Assembly: GCA_000442125.1 (NCBI GenBank) | Contig: KE546965.1 | Location: 2,728,001-2,792,000, forward strand | Source: Opeltia flavorubescens | Lineage: Eukaryota > Ascomycota > Lecanoromycetes > Teloschistales > Teloschistaceae | Direction: 5' to 3' | Length of the DNA: 64,000 bases | Shown: in pieces, positions 44,506 through 55,928 of the stretch | How positions within the stretch are numbered: the stretch's first letter is position 1 | Layout of the letters: each line of letters starts with the position of its first letter | Translations under genes and position numbers: made by a program | Notes under the pieces: model-generated | Told to the model about the DNA's origin: nothing | The model's input: only the letters and a program-made list of their open reading frames with translations | Database searches by the model: none

Positions 44506-47500
44506 CTAGCCAGGTCGTAAACCCTCCCCTTTCTCTATATCACCGCTTCTTCTCGGCCTGTCGTACGATTCTACTTCATCTCTGAAGCTCCTTCCGTCTT
44601 TAGAGTAGATACTTCGTCGCATTGGTCGTGTTTCTTGGGCGATATCATAACTCAGCTTCCTTCGGAATGAATCTCCAGACATCCGACCTAGAGGCGGCCG
44701 TCTCAGTTCTTCATCCTCTCCTACATCCAGATGTGGTGGCCCTTGGCTGGTATTGATCATTTTTTGAGCATTAGGCCGCCGTCGCCAGAATGTCAACGAT
44801 CGCAGCATACTCCTAACAGCCTCACTAACATTATCAAGTGCAAAGGCTACAGCGATCAATGGAATGGAAATTGCAAGGCCGACTCCGAACATTATCTTCG
44901 AGACGTAAGACATTGATAATGATGGGGAGCCGTCCACGTGTGGGAAATCTCGAACCGGAATGGCGAAGACTGCGGCGATGAAAGACATGGGCAGGAAGAC
45001 AATTGTCACGATTGTGAAAACCATTATTGTTTGGCCCTGACGACCGGTAAAGGCGGCTTGATCGCGGGCGAAGCGGGCTTCGAAGGCGTTGGCGTGTTTT
45101 TGTTTGAGGTCGAGGAGGTGGGTTAGCTGGTTTGTTAGGTCAGCAAGATCCTACGTGCAGGTTTTGGATATAGATGATGATGGGTGACGCACAGAGGTGT
45201 ATATATTCTCCGCCTGCTTGTCCATCCTCTCGATGTCTCGCAGGTGGACCTCTACTACCTTCTGCTGCTCCCTATATCTACGTTTGATCTCATGCTGTGA
45301 TTGCTGGTTCTGCGAGCCTTTGACCTCTTCTAGTAGTGCAGTCATCATTCCGTCTAGTAAGGATACTTGGTGTTTTAGGACCATGGATATCATGTTGAGT
45401 TCATCCCGTATGTCTTTGACCTCGGCGAGGAGGGCGGTCTCCTGGTCGATATCGAGCAGTGTGTCGACGAACGTGTGGTCTCTGATGAACTCCTTGTCAT
45501 TGGCCGGGCTGCCTCTTTGGCGCTGGCTCTTGAGCCATCGAGCGGCAGCTGTGGAAGCATGATTGAAGTTCGCGAATAGTTCGGTCTCTTGGTTTGTCTG
45601 TTTATCTGTCAGTGGTCATTTTGACATATTAATAGGAAGCTAGAAGGCATCGCTTACCACTTCTCCGATAGAGCTCTCAAACATGTCGAGGAATTGAAAG
45701 TTCTCGTCTCCAAGTCGGTGTCTTCCGAAAACCCCGGAGCACCTGCCCGTTATGAGGGTTGCCAAATCATGTACTGATTTTATCGGTGGCCGGGTCTTGG
45801 AGTTCATGTCTTCTATAATGCCGTCGAGCACATTCAATGGATCGTTTTTCGGCTGCTCCCACCTTTGCGGAAAGCTGGTGATGATCAAGTCATTTCCAAG
45901 AACCCATAGCCAAAGCTGGTCTACCATGAATATCTTCTTCTCTTTCCTCTTCTTACTCGTGAACCGGTATACCACCTGGTCTTCATCCCTTGCCTCGGTA
46001 GATATGGCGTGGTAGTAGAATTGGTCAAGAGTACGCCGTATGTGGAGGTTTGGAGTGCTGCCCAAATATGCGCGTATTAGCATCTCGTCACAGGTACGGC
46101 CCAAGGGTGCTTGTGGAACGTCCGTATGACTTGTCGTTGCTTGCTTGATAGCTTGGCTCATGCACACTCGGTTGCGATGTGTCTCGTAATGCAGGTAGGG
46201 CATGAAAAGCACGATGTTTCCTTTCAACCCCGGTTTCCTGTCAACAGGGTGATTTTGATTCACCCGTGTTTCGGCCTTGCGCTTTTGCGGTCTAGGGGAG
46301 TTGGTCCCGTGCTCGGCTATCTTACCGTTGGTGGCAGTGACCGGGTTTTTTGATACGTTGGCAGCCTTTGGTCGACGCTCGCTTGCTTTGCTTTTCCGAT
46401 TAGCCCGAGGATCTTGGGCTGGACTACTCCGATTGTTCGGAGCATCTTGCTTGTTGGAATTCTCTTGGTCGGGCAGGATGATTATCGGTTTCACGGCTTC
46501 GAGATCAGGTCGCGAATCATCAGCATTAGTGGGAACCTTGATTGTTGACGGAGTATCTTTCCTTGTCGGCGGCATGCGTTGGCATTGTGGTCGCATGAAG
46601 AAAGAATGGACAGTAGGTCCTCGATGCTGCTGACCCAAGAGCTTCTCCAAAGCTTTGAAGCCATCTACATCACTCGCGCTATTCTCGATGAAGTACTTTG
46701 TCAGAAGCGTCTCCACCCATGCTATGTTGTTCGTAGGCAAATGAATCCATCTGAATGCAGGTTTCGCGGGTATGTTCCTGACCAGTGTAGTCACGGCAGG
46801 CTTCTCCCTAGAGTCATCCCAACCATAGAGCACATCAAATACAGAATGTTTCTTGTGGTTCATTGGACGATGCTCCATACCAAAATCTACGACTGTTGCC
46901 TGAAACCCATCACAGGCGACTCGTGCTTCAGTCGACAAATTGTCACCATCGCGTGTTGGTGAGAGAAGGTGAGCAATCTCAATATGGCCATTCTGGGCTG
47001 CTCCAAGCATGGCTGATTCCTCAAAAAAGTCCTTGCGATGTATTCGGATCCCAGGCTGCTTGAGCAGAAGCCTGACCACATTGATGTGCCCGTTTCGAGC
47101 AGACCAATGCAGCGCAGTCATTCCACTAGAGGTTGTCGTGTTCACATTAGCTTTCCATTCCAAGAGTGATGCTGCCACGTCCTCATAGCCCTTCTCGGCG
47201 GCATTATGCAGCGGTGTCCATCCGCCATCGCTTTTTGAATGGACATCTGCTCCGTACTGAAGGAGGAGGTCAACCATAGCCAGACGATTACTTTTGCAGT
47301 CTACAGCTAAATGGAGGGCTGTCTTACCCCGATTATTGGTAGCTTTGATGTTGGCAACTTTTGGAGGGCTGGAGCTGATCAACTGTCTTGCTAATGAAAC
47401 CTTACCAGTCGCGGCAGCCCACAAAAGAGCAGTTCTGCCTTCCTTATCCTTCACTTCGAGATCTGGGTTTCTTCGTAGCAAGGTCCCAAGAATCTCAAGT

Positions 47501-48021
47501 GACTTTGACTCTCGCTTCTCATCCTTCTCGATCCTATCGGCAGCCAAGAATGATTTCTCGGTCGCCAAGAATAAAAGCAGAGTCTGACCTTCGCGGTCTC
47601 GCAGATTGACATCAGCACCAGCATCAAGAAGAAGGCTCAGAGAAGTGTGGTGGAGTTTCTGCGCTGCTGCAAAAATTGCAGACCGTTGATTTCGATCCTT
47701 ATTGTCCACATGCGCTCCAAAATCAAGAAGGAGTCGTATGATGTTCTCCCTTCCTACCTCAGCCGCTCTGTGCAGTGGGAATACCTCGCCATCCCCAATG
47801 ATGTTTACTGGGGCTCCCTGCTCGAGAAGTAGTCTAGTCAATGGTTCATGGCCCCGTCCCACCGCTCGCTGAAGTGCGATCCTCAGAGTGTCTTGCAATG
47901 CAGCATTGCGCTGAAGGGCGTCGTCCAAGATTTCTCGTACATTGCCTTCCTCTCCTTTCACGACAGCTTGAATGAGCCTGGCATGACAGGAAGTCGGTCC
48001 ATTGCTGCCAACTGAGGACAT
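44506..48021 (-). CDS. Ankyrin-repeat protein with C-terminal CorA-like membrane domain
   Basis: Three exons (48021-45658, 45597-45193, 45150-44506), introns of 60 and 42 nt, all junctions phase 0, 1137 residues. Residues ~20-365 hold about nine ankyrin repeats ('PLHRAAEVGRENIIRLLLDFGA', shown in part as 'PLHRAAEVGRENI'; 'GKTALHLAVDCKS', 'GWTPLHNAAEKGYEDVA', 'GMTALHWSARNGHINVVRLL'). Then come a basic low-complexity linker and a helical region 'LLDIDQETALLAEVKDIRDE' to 'LNMISMVLKHQVSLLDGMM', followed by coiled helix and two TM segments ('IMVFTIVTIVFLPMSFIAAV' and 'MFGVGLAISIPLIAVAFAL'). This is the fold of CorA Mg2+ channels but without the GMN signature, as in many fungal ankyrin-CorA fusions. 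Ion transport is therefore doubtful; a sensing or scaffold role at a membrane is equally possible. Confidence 0.88.
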
Positions 48022-49179
48022 CTCTAGCCTTCATGGGGGCAGTAGATCTTTTGCCACAGCGATCGTGCACTAGTGGAGAACCAGGGATGATGATAATAAG
48101 GGACCTAGGACCGGCATTCGTCCTTGATGAATCGAATCTTTCACCTAGGAGTAGGATAAGAAAGCAAGAGCTTGTGCCGGAGCCAATGACCGCCTGCTGG
48201 GGGCATTGAACACGATTGCGCGGACTCAGGATATTAGCGCAATCTTTTGTATAAAAGTTTTCATCTGAAAAACTTCTGGAAGCGGTGAAGATTTCCCCGC
48301 TTGTGGCGTTAGTGGCTAGGGCCGGCGTCAAAGCCACCCGCTTCAGGAAGCATCTAGGGCTACGGAGGTAGGGTTCTGAGAGGATGTAAGCGGTAGCGGG
48401 TGTGTCGCCCCACAGCAGCCGCTAAGCTGCGTGCCTCATCCCACGGTTTTCGCCCACCGGAAGGCTACCTAGCTTTCAACAGGGGCCAGGTTCAATACCC
48501 TGTAAACTCTCACATTGCAATTCATCTTTGTATCAACGAGCTGTCAACAATGAGCCCACATCTTTCATCGCAAGGATAGACCCGCACCAGAGCAACTTTG
48601 GTGCACATCTCATCAAAATAGATTATCCAGCAGGTAAGTGTGAAACCACAGTTCGCCTTTTTTCGTTTTCAGTGTTAGAACTCAGTGTTTAGAGAAATAT
48701 CCAGCAACCACCAATGAGATAGACTGCTAGAAGTACTTCAATATAAACAACCTCTACAGTATGACTTGGATGGTAGACTGTCTAATAGTCGCTTCAATCC
48801 GTCGATTCCGACTGCCGTGCCATCTTGATTTTAACATACTTTCAGGAACCGATCATGGTTCCATCCTGGGGTACATATTCTGCCCAAGTATCTCCAGTGC
48901 GCTTGCTATGAAATCGAGGTTTCGAATGCATCACGATATCGGATGTATGCACATGCACCTTCGGCAATCCCGTCATCAACGCGCCGAAGCGTCGACGATT
49001 CCTTGAAAAAAAAATCGAGCAGAGAATGAATTTAGATCTCGTCTTTATTATTAGAGGCGCTGCTCTTCTCGCCTTCTCTCTTTCATACTCCTGTACAAAT
49101 GGAAACTGCATCACTGCGAGCGTAAGACGGCTCGCTTCTAGGCAACGGTTCGTTCTGCCATAGGAACTGGGAATCCATC
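48022..49179. other. Intergenic stretch between divergent genes
   Basis: About 1.2 kb that separates two genes transcribed in opposite directions, so both promoters should lie here. I looked for a tRNA near 48.48 kb because of 'GGTTCAATACC', but the stems do not form. Confidence 0.45.
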
Positions 49180-50162
49180 ATGAGGGATATTAGGCTTCTG
49201 GAGCGTATAGCTTTCATATTATGCTTAGCACTAGTGTCGCAAGCGAAACCTTTGACTCCACAGCCTCACCACGTAACAATCAGGTACGTACATCCTGAAA
49301 GGGCGTACAAACCCTATAATGAACACAAAGCTTACCATACTACAGTCAACCTCATGCATCTAGTCTGACTGGGCCCCCAGCAGATTTCAAAGTCGACATC
49401 ACCAACAACCCTGACATCCGCCTTCGCTCGGATGAAACATACCGGGTGGCCTTTGACGTAATGTACGACATAGCAGAATACGCTCTGGACTTCCCATGGC
49501 ATAGACGAAACTGGGATTCAAGACCCGGTAGTCCGATGATTACGATAATCCCCGTGGAAACCACTGGGAAAGAACTTTCACGCTTAACGACGCAACGCGT
49601 TATATGGGGCCTCAACCACCTCATGCTCTCCATGTATCTGTCTCGAAGATACTGCAGCACCATCGCGACTTTGAAATGGCAAGGCGCCGAGATCGGGTCC
49701 ATACTAGTCGATAAAACCCAGGCATCACTCGAAGCAAACGCGACAACCGAGCCTCAATCCTCGGTCCCAGGCGTAATGTCCCTTCCTCAGAACGGAACCG
49801 TCAACGATGAAGACATCGAGGTCGTAGTCAGCTATCGGGCACACTTCCCCCCAATACCCCGCGAACTCATCTATCTGACCGCCATCAAAGCCGTTGGAGA
49901 AGCAGCCGAAACAGGCCTGGATACACCTGTACAGGAACTCCTGACGCAAAGCATACAACGGACCTGGTGGAAACTTCGTGCCGGACACTCTTCGCTGACA
50001 GGCATTTTGAGACCACGCCATTCACGAATCACGATCGCCAGGACTTTGGAAGTGATGATCGGGGAGAAAAGATTTCAAGCCCTCTTCGTTGGGGTGAAGG
50101 TTAATGGGGAAAATGTTGCGGTTGGGGGGTTTGGCCAGGGTGATATTATTCATATATTCTGA
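49180..50162 (+). CDS. Secreted protein of unknown function (300 aa)
   Basis: Two exons (49180-49283 and 49364-50162) joined by an 80-nt intron that uses the acceptor CATCTAG; the splice gives 'VTIS|LTGPPADFKVDITNNP' in frame. The first exon encodes a signal peptide (MRDIRLLERIAFILCLALVS, cleavage after QA). The mature part contains 'AFDVMYDIAEYALDFPWHRR', 'QRVIWGLNHLMLSMYLSRRY' and a C-terminal beta-rich 'FQALFVGVKVNGENVAVGGF' (quoted in full at 20). Repeats of the pattern strand-helix-strand suggest a small alpha/beta fold of a kind recurring in fungal secretomes, without a known function. The ATG at 49180 is the only one giving a signal peptide. Confidence 0.75.
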
Positions 50163-51758
50163 ATGGTCTATTAGCCTACACTCTTAGCTTGATCTGAAAA
50201 TCCTCATGGCTTACATCCAGTGCAGCAGTTGTCTAAATGTACATGCAAGGTTTTTTGGAATTGCGAATACAGCCCGACTCCTACATCTTATGCATGAGGT
50301 TGATTATGATCCCTATCATCTTTTAATCGCTTCGAGCCTTCCTTTCCCAAGTTCGACACAGGGTCCACACGGTAGTCAAGATCTCTCAAAACTCAATTAT
50401 GATTTCCAAGACCGACGTAAAACATTTTCAAATATCTTCCTCTTTGCTGTTATTAGGTCGTGCGAGCTATCGTGTCGTGTGCTTGAGTCAACCGAATTAG
50501 CTCAGAGGGCATTCTGATGCTTGCAGATCAGACCTTTCTTCCTATCTACTGAGATTCATTACCACGTGGTCCTACAGGGAATTTAACATGAGGTTTTGCG
50601 AACTTTACTCGCTGTGTAGCCTTAAATTTATGTGATTAGAAACGATTTAAAGCTTGAGAGATGGTTCTTTCGTTGCCAGTTGCATCTCCCTTTTCACACA
50701 CTCTCTCTTATTGACTGTCCATGCAATTATAAAGTATGTATTGTAGGCTTAGCGTCATTTCATGGGCGAGAGCAAAGTCCATTTGGTACTCGAGTACATG
50801 TGTGTTTACATGCAGGCCCAATCTCCGTATCTGCTAGGTCTATAGCCCGTCAAACAGGGTACCCGCCTCGGCTTATGGTATGTCGTGTCGTAGAGTCCGT
50901 GGGGATAATCTCTGCCCTGTTTCGGCTGGAGCGGGATGGGTAGACTTTCTAATCTATAACAGAATCTTCCTCGTATAAACGGTGGTTCTAAAATGTAAAT
51001 AACAGATCAGGCAATCGAATGCGCAAAGATTCCTGTAAGAATAAGACTTCAAGTGGATTGAAACTAGTGAAGAAATTGAAGTACGGAGCCGAGGGAGCAT
51101 TAGAAACGTACCATGCCGCAGATTAAGCTTATTACAGGAGATCCTAAAAATAGATTTGCTCCCTCGGCACCTTCCCGTCTTCAGCCGCACCTAGTCGCTT
51201 GGTCCTTCCATACGTGTTCTCAGCTAAGGCTCGAAACAATCCGTTTCATTACCTTTGATTACCGGCCGTCTTTGCTATTCGAGGATACAGAGCTACTCCC
51301 ACTACTCCATCGACACGTATTTCAGCATGTACTCGAATATGGTCATCTATAATTTAGCTACGTCGAGCGCGACGAGTCGACGTTTGTCATAGACTGGAAA
51401 TGCGTGGAAGGTGAGGGTGCGCGTGACATCCATGGACCACCATGGTGGCTGTGGACGGTCTAGTCTCAGCGACCATGTCCTCGAAGACACTTTTGATTTG
51501 TCTCCCGTGGTTTCCAAATATTCAGCAGTCTGGCCCGTTCATGCATGTCTCGGCCCCTCCAGAGATGATTGAAACTCAAAGGACAAGCGTAAGTCCCAAT
51601 GATCATGTATTCGATATATAATCGACCATAGAATCTGGAAAAATGGGATGTCGTTAGGGAAGCACCCATCACTCTCTGGTAATTCCTAGCCGGTCGACTT
51701 CTCGCCAACCCCTTACTCTTGATTAAGTTCTCGCACATACGTCACGAACCAGACGATC
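50163..51758. other. 1.6-kb intergenic region
   Basis: No supported gene. Scattered frames of about 60-100 codons on both strands have no domain and no splice partners. Confidence 0.45.
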
Positions 51759-53618
51759 ATGGCGGGCAATTTACTTCAAAACCTTTGTCTGCTAGTAGGT
51801 GTGTCGAGCCTAGCATCGGCAATCCAGATTTCCGCTGGCACTTCCACCCTCGGCGGAGCGAAAGACACATGCGGAGGCATTCAAGAGTTTGCTTGTATCA
51901 ATGATATCTGCGACCCTTATGCTGGACCGGCACATAACGGAAGGTGCCGCAACGGAGACGGGAGCATCTGTGACCCAGGAGTCCTTTGCAACAAACCCAC
52001 AGCGGGTCATTGTATCGAGAACACTATCTCTGCTCCTGGATCACACAGCATGCCAGCCAACGCCCGTAAACAAGGCACAGACAAACATTTTACCTGCGTC
52101 AGCGTTACCGAGTACGACAAACCTGCCGTCATCTTCGAAAAATTTGACTGTACCGGCAAAGCCTGCTTTATTCCTGGCAATGGTCAATGGAAGACCTGGG
52201 CTTCCGGATCGCAAGGGAATTGCGTTGTCATCGATAGTCCTGATGCGGTCTCGGTCCCTCCGTGCTTAGCTGCCGGACAATCTGGTAAATATCCACCGAG
52301 TGGTCAAGGGTTTCCCTCTGACGTCAATGAGTGGGTTGGTGGGATCTATGGCATGCCACAAGCCTTTGTCAATACCCAAGTGTGTAACACGGTTCCGGAC
52401 AATGTCTGGCCGGCACCAATACCAAAAGATCAAACCAGTCCCCCACAGGGAGATATCAATCAGCAGTATCGTTCCAACTTTCCAGCTTTAGGAGATTTCG
52501 ACCCCAATGATTATGGTAAACGTTCCATACAAAAGAGACATTGGGAGAGGGCAATCGAGACTACGAAAACCGAGACTAGGTCAATTGAGCCTAGGGCACT
52601 GCTGACATCAACAAAAGCCCTTCGCGAAGGTGAGCAGCATAGCCTTCCCTTCCCCGATCTGTGGTATAGTCTTGCACTATGGGAGTGCACACTAATTGCT
52701 GGCCACAATACAATTGACGTACAACCAGCTAATTCCTATGTCATGTTGCAGCTTATCCCTACGCAGCAGCATTCTTTGCTCTGGCCACTCAGGCATGGTG
52801 GTTCATGGGATATGGTGGAGAACTGTTCTGGGCACCACTCCACTTCAATGAGCAAACCGCCCCGGATAACGATTTCAATGTTGACCACGTCCTCGAACTC
52901 AGCATGATTATCCAATACGCCTCACAAGGGTGGAACCAGGCATGGGGTATTACGTTCAATCAGTGGGTCACTGTACAATCTTTCATTGCTAGCGACGGGA
53001 AGCGCGCTCAAATCACTCCAAGCGGTGAGACTTGGGTAAGCCATGTCCTTGCGCATCACGTCTTCAGAAGTTGTGCCGAAGAAAAGTGAACTGACTTTAC
53101 GCTCAATCAATAGTGCCAAGTCTTCGATCAATTCGCCAGCTTAGCAGGTGGAGTTGGTAATTTGAGAGGTGTGAAGAAGAGAATCAATACCATGAAGATG
53201 GAGGCTATTAATGCCGTTCTTCCAGTAAGCTTACTCCAGCCTCACCATACACAATTGATTCAGTCCCATCATTACTGCCTGATTCTTTCACCCATATCTC
53301 TCTTTGAATCAACCTAATCCATATCAACCCTTACCGAATTCGCGATAATCTAATTTTTCTTGTATAACCTAGTTCAATCCAATCATGCCACGAGGAGGAT
53401 GGACCACCAGATGCACGGTCGAGGAAGCCCGCGCCACTCACGCATACTTCAAAGCTACGTCCGCCCAGGCGCGCTTGACGGCTGCGACCCTTGGCGCTGC
53501 ACTCGATGTCCTGGCTGGAAGTTCGGCTACACAGGCCATCTCGAAGCAGTTTGCGTTTTGGACCACGGGGATTTGGGTCAATGCTATGTATCAGATGCAG
53601 ACTTATCCGGGGTTTTAA
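51759..53618 (+). CDS. Large secreted Cys-rich protein of unknown function
   Basis: Four exons (51759-52629, 52752-53035, 53114-53224, 53373-53618) encode 503 residues. The signal peptide is MAGNLLQNLCLLVGVSSLAS. An N-terminal module with regularly spaced cysteines ('DTCGGIQEFACINDIC', 'GRCRNGDGSICDPGVLC', 'AGHCIE') is followed by a second domain ('FEKFDCTGKACFIPGNGQW', 'GNCVVI'). A basic stretch 'DYGKRSIQKRHWERA' provides two Lys-Arg sites for Kex2-like cleavage. The C-terminal third, 'FNVDHVLELSMIIQYASQGW' onward, is helical; an 'NVDHVxELQ'-like segment and helical tail also occur C-terminally in some secreted fungal chitinases, a weak resemblance only. No catalytic domain is recognisable. 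Introns 1 and 3 are long for this window (122 and 148 nt). Confidence 0.72.
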
Positions 53619-54401
53619 GGTGGGTGAGGTGGTTGGAATCTGGTGGATGGGGAATTGGGCGGGAAATTGTTTTGAATGATGCTGATCGATAAGTTGCTTT
53701 TGTATATATTTTTTATGTTTGAAGAATACGTTGTGAAGCATTGTCCATATTCATTTTTATTTCAGTCGCCAAGCAGTAGATATGGGCTATCACCTAGTAA
53801 GATTTACTAATAAGAAAGACTTTAATTCAGTGTCTAGGTCTTCGTTATGTTCTAACATAAGGTGATAGCTTTCTATACACCGCAAGCGCCTGAGCTACAG
53901 TATCCAGCTACCAAGCTTGCGACATTATTGTCCCTTGCGGCTTTGCGGGACGCGGGCCGCATCCGCTGAAAAGGACCCGAATCCTGATAGACCTCCGTGA
54001 AAGAGGGAACTGACAATCTTGCGTGGTGCTCAATTAGGATCGCTTGGCCTCTCGACGTTGAGTCTGATAGCTTGGCAATGATTATGTCAGGGTCGTTTCA
54101 CGTGTTTAATGCAGAAATGTGCTATCTTTGAGACCGCTTGTTTGAAACGGACGGGACGATTTGACCCTAACTAATCTGACCCTCGAGCCGCGCCACTGAC
54201 ATGGCTTGTATGCCAAGCCAGCGTTTCGTACAACAATAGCTGGGCAAGCTTGAGATTGATTTCATTTTATATGTTTTAGTCTTGGCTGCTGGTAGTTTGC
54301 AATAATTCTATTAAAGGTAGACCTTGCTTGCTGCTCGTCGGAGGTCGGCCATTGATCCTTTTCGAACTTCTGTCACTCTTTGCTTGCTTGCGTGCTTTAC
54401 G
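53619..54401. other. Intergenic stretch / promoter of the GH53-like gene
   Basis: About 780 bases with no supported gene. The final 60 bases are pyrimidine-rich, as for other leaders in this window. Confidence 0.4.
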
Positions 54402-55928
54402 ATGTCGATATTCACTTCAATCCACTCTTTCACAACCTTCTTTCTTTTCTGTCTTATATTGAGCCCTTGCTTATCGTCGTCTGTTCCTTCGTGCCGTCGC
54501 AGGACGAAATGCACCGGCACCGGCCCTGCCTCTAGAACACATCCGGTCGGAAGCGGATCCTCGCCATCGATACAGAATGGAAACCCTTCGGACCAGAATG
54601 CCAGTACACCCTACAACCACACGGGTGAATTCTGGGCTGGTGCAGATATCGACACCCTACTTCGAACAGAGGCAATTCCAGGCCGTACATACTACGATTT
54701 CGACGGCAAGACTGCGAAAGATCCAATCAGAACACTAGGTGACACCGGTATCAACGCTTTTCGAGTTGAAGGTGACCGAAAGATGTGCACCGGCCCAGAA
54801 CCTTTCAGGAACTCAAGCGATCCACTGAAAGATGAGATTAACTTCACACTAGACTTCGGTTGTCTGTCCACCAAGGTCGAAATTGCAAAGCAGGCCAAAG
54901 CTGCCGGAATGACAAAGATGGTCTTCACAGTGAATCAAGGTCGAGATATTCCAAAGGAGATGGCAAATTACACTTATAACCAGATGATCGAAAACATCCA
55001 ACAGGAGACTAAGCGCCAGCTGAAGCCTTTCCTGGATGCTGGAATCCTCCCTGACGTTATCCTGCTAGAGAATGAAGGATCAGATGGCTTCCTCATGAAC
55101 GACCCCGTAGACGGTCACGCTCGAGGGCATGCCAATTCGAAGGTCAGGCGTGATATTACAGACAAGGAACGTTGCGGCTTGATCCCAACCGGCAACATTG
55201 ACAGCTACCCGCAATACGCCGGCTACCTTAAAGCTGAAATCATAGCCTGCAACGAGATCATCAAAGCAGCAGGCTTCTCTCTCGAGACTGTGCGATACGG
55301 CCTGCACTCACACGCACAGTACGCACAGTTCAAAGAATCTCTCGTCCACGGCCCGAACCGTCTATCACAGACAAATCTCACGAAAGTCGACAAATCGCCC
55401 TGCGATAATGAGAATCCCATTCCAAAAGATCTCTTGGACATGGACGTTGCCGAAATGCTGACTATCGCCGGCTTCTCCGCCTACCCAAGTCCCGCCACAC
55501 CGATCGACATCAACAATGACACCAGTATCCTCGCGACCCTCGACCGATTAACAGACACCCTTACCGAGATCCAGACCTACAGCAAAGAGTTTGGCGTCTT
55601 CACCTCCGGCCCCTTCAAAGGGCAGTCAAAACTCCAATCGCTGGGTGTGGAATTCGCAACCGCATTCCCCTTCTCCCAAATCAAACAGCAACAGCGCGCA
55701 ACACGGATGATGTGGGAAAGAGTGAAGTCGTTCTCGAATTGTCTGGGTATGATGTGGTACGAGCCTTGGTATGGAAATGCGCATTTTGAGGGAGGGAAGG
55801 CGACGTTGTGTCATATTGTGCATTCGAAACCGGGGACGAATATCATGGGTATGGCGCCTACCGATACGATGAAGACGTGGGGTGAAGGAGCTGTTAGTCC
55901 GTGGAAGAATGCGAGCGCGATTGGGTGA
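54402..55928 (+). CDS. Secreted GH53-like endo-1,4-beta-galactanase
   Basis: A single exon for 508 residues from the ATG at 54402, which opens a signal peptide (MSIFTSIHSFTTFFLFCLIL). The mature protein fits glycoside hydrolase family 53: 'WAGADIDTLL' near residue 78, 'DTGINAFRV' (115-122), 'EIAKQAKAAGMTKMVFTV' (160-177), the acid/base segment 'VILLENEGSDG' with Glu near 225, and the nucleophile segment 'MMWYEPWYGN' with Glu near 454, which matches the family's 'FYWEPAW'. Such enzymes cut galactan side chains of plant pectin outside the cell. The protein is longer than typical GH53 enzymes (about 330-400 residues) because of a Ser/Arg-rich N-terminal extension and insertions between strands, and the usual His/Tyr loop is altered, so it is a divergent subgroup. 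Confidence 0.82.
   Translation: MSIFTSIHSFTTFFLFCLILSPCLSSSVPSCRRRTKCTGTGPASRTHPVGSGSSPSIQNGNPSDQNASTPYNHTGEFWAGADIDTLLRTEAIPGRTYYDFDGKTAKDPIRTLGDTGINAFRVEGDRKMCTGPEPFRNSSDPLKDEINFTLDFGCLSTKVEIAKQAKAAGMTKMVFTVNQGRDIPKEMANYTYNQMIENIQQETKRQLKPFLDAGILPDVILLENEGSDGFLMNDPVDGHARGHANSKVRRDITDKERCGLIPTGNIDSYPQYAGYLKAEIIACNEIIKAAGFSLETVRYGLHSHAQYAQFKESLVHGPNRLSQTNLTKVDKSPCDNENPIPKDLLDMDVAEMLTIAGFSAYPSPATPIDINNDTSILATLDRLTDTLTEIQTYSKEFGVFTSGPFKGQSKLQSLGVEFATAFPFSQIKQQQRATRMMWERVKSFSNCLGMMWYEPWYGNAHFEGGKATLCHIVHSKPGTNIMGMAPTDTMKTWGEGAVSPWKNASAIG

Noticed and set aside
48460-48540. tRNA-like 'GGTTCAATACC'
   Set aside because: No T-stem, anticodon stem or acceptor stem forms around it.
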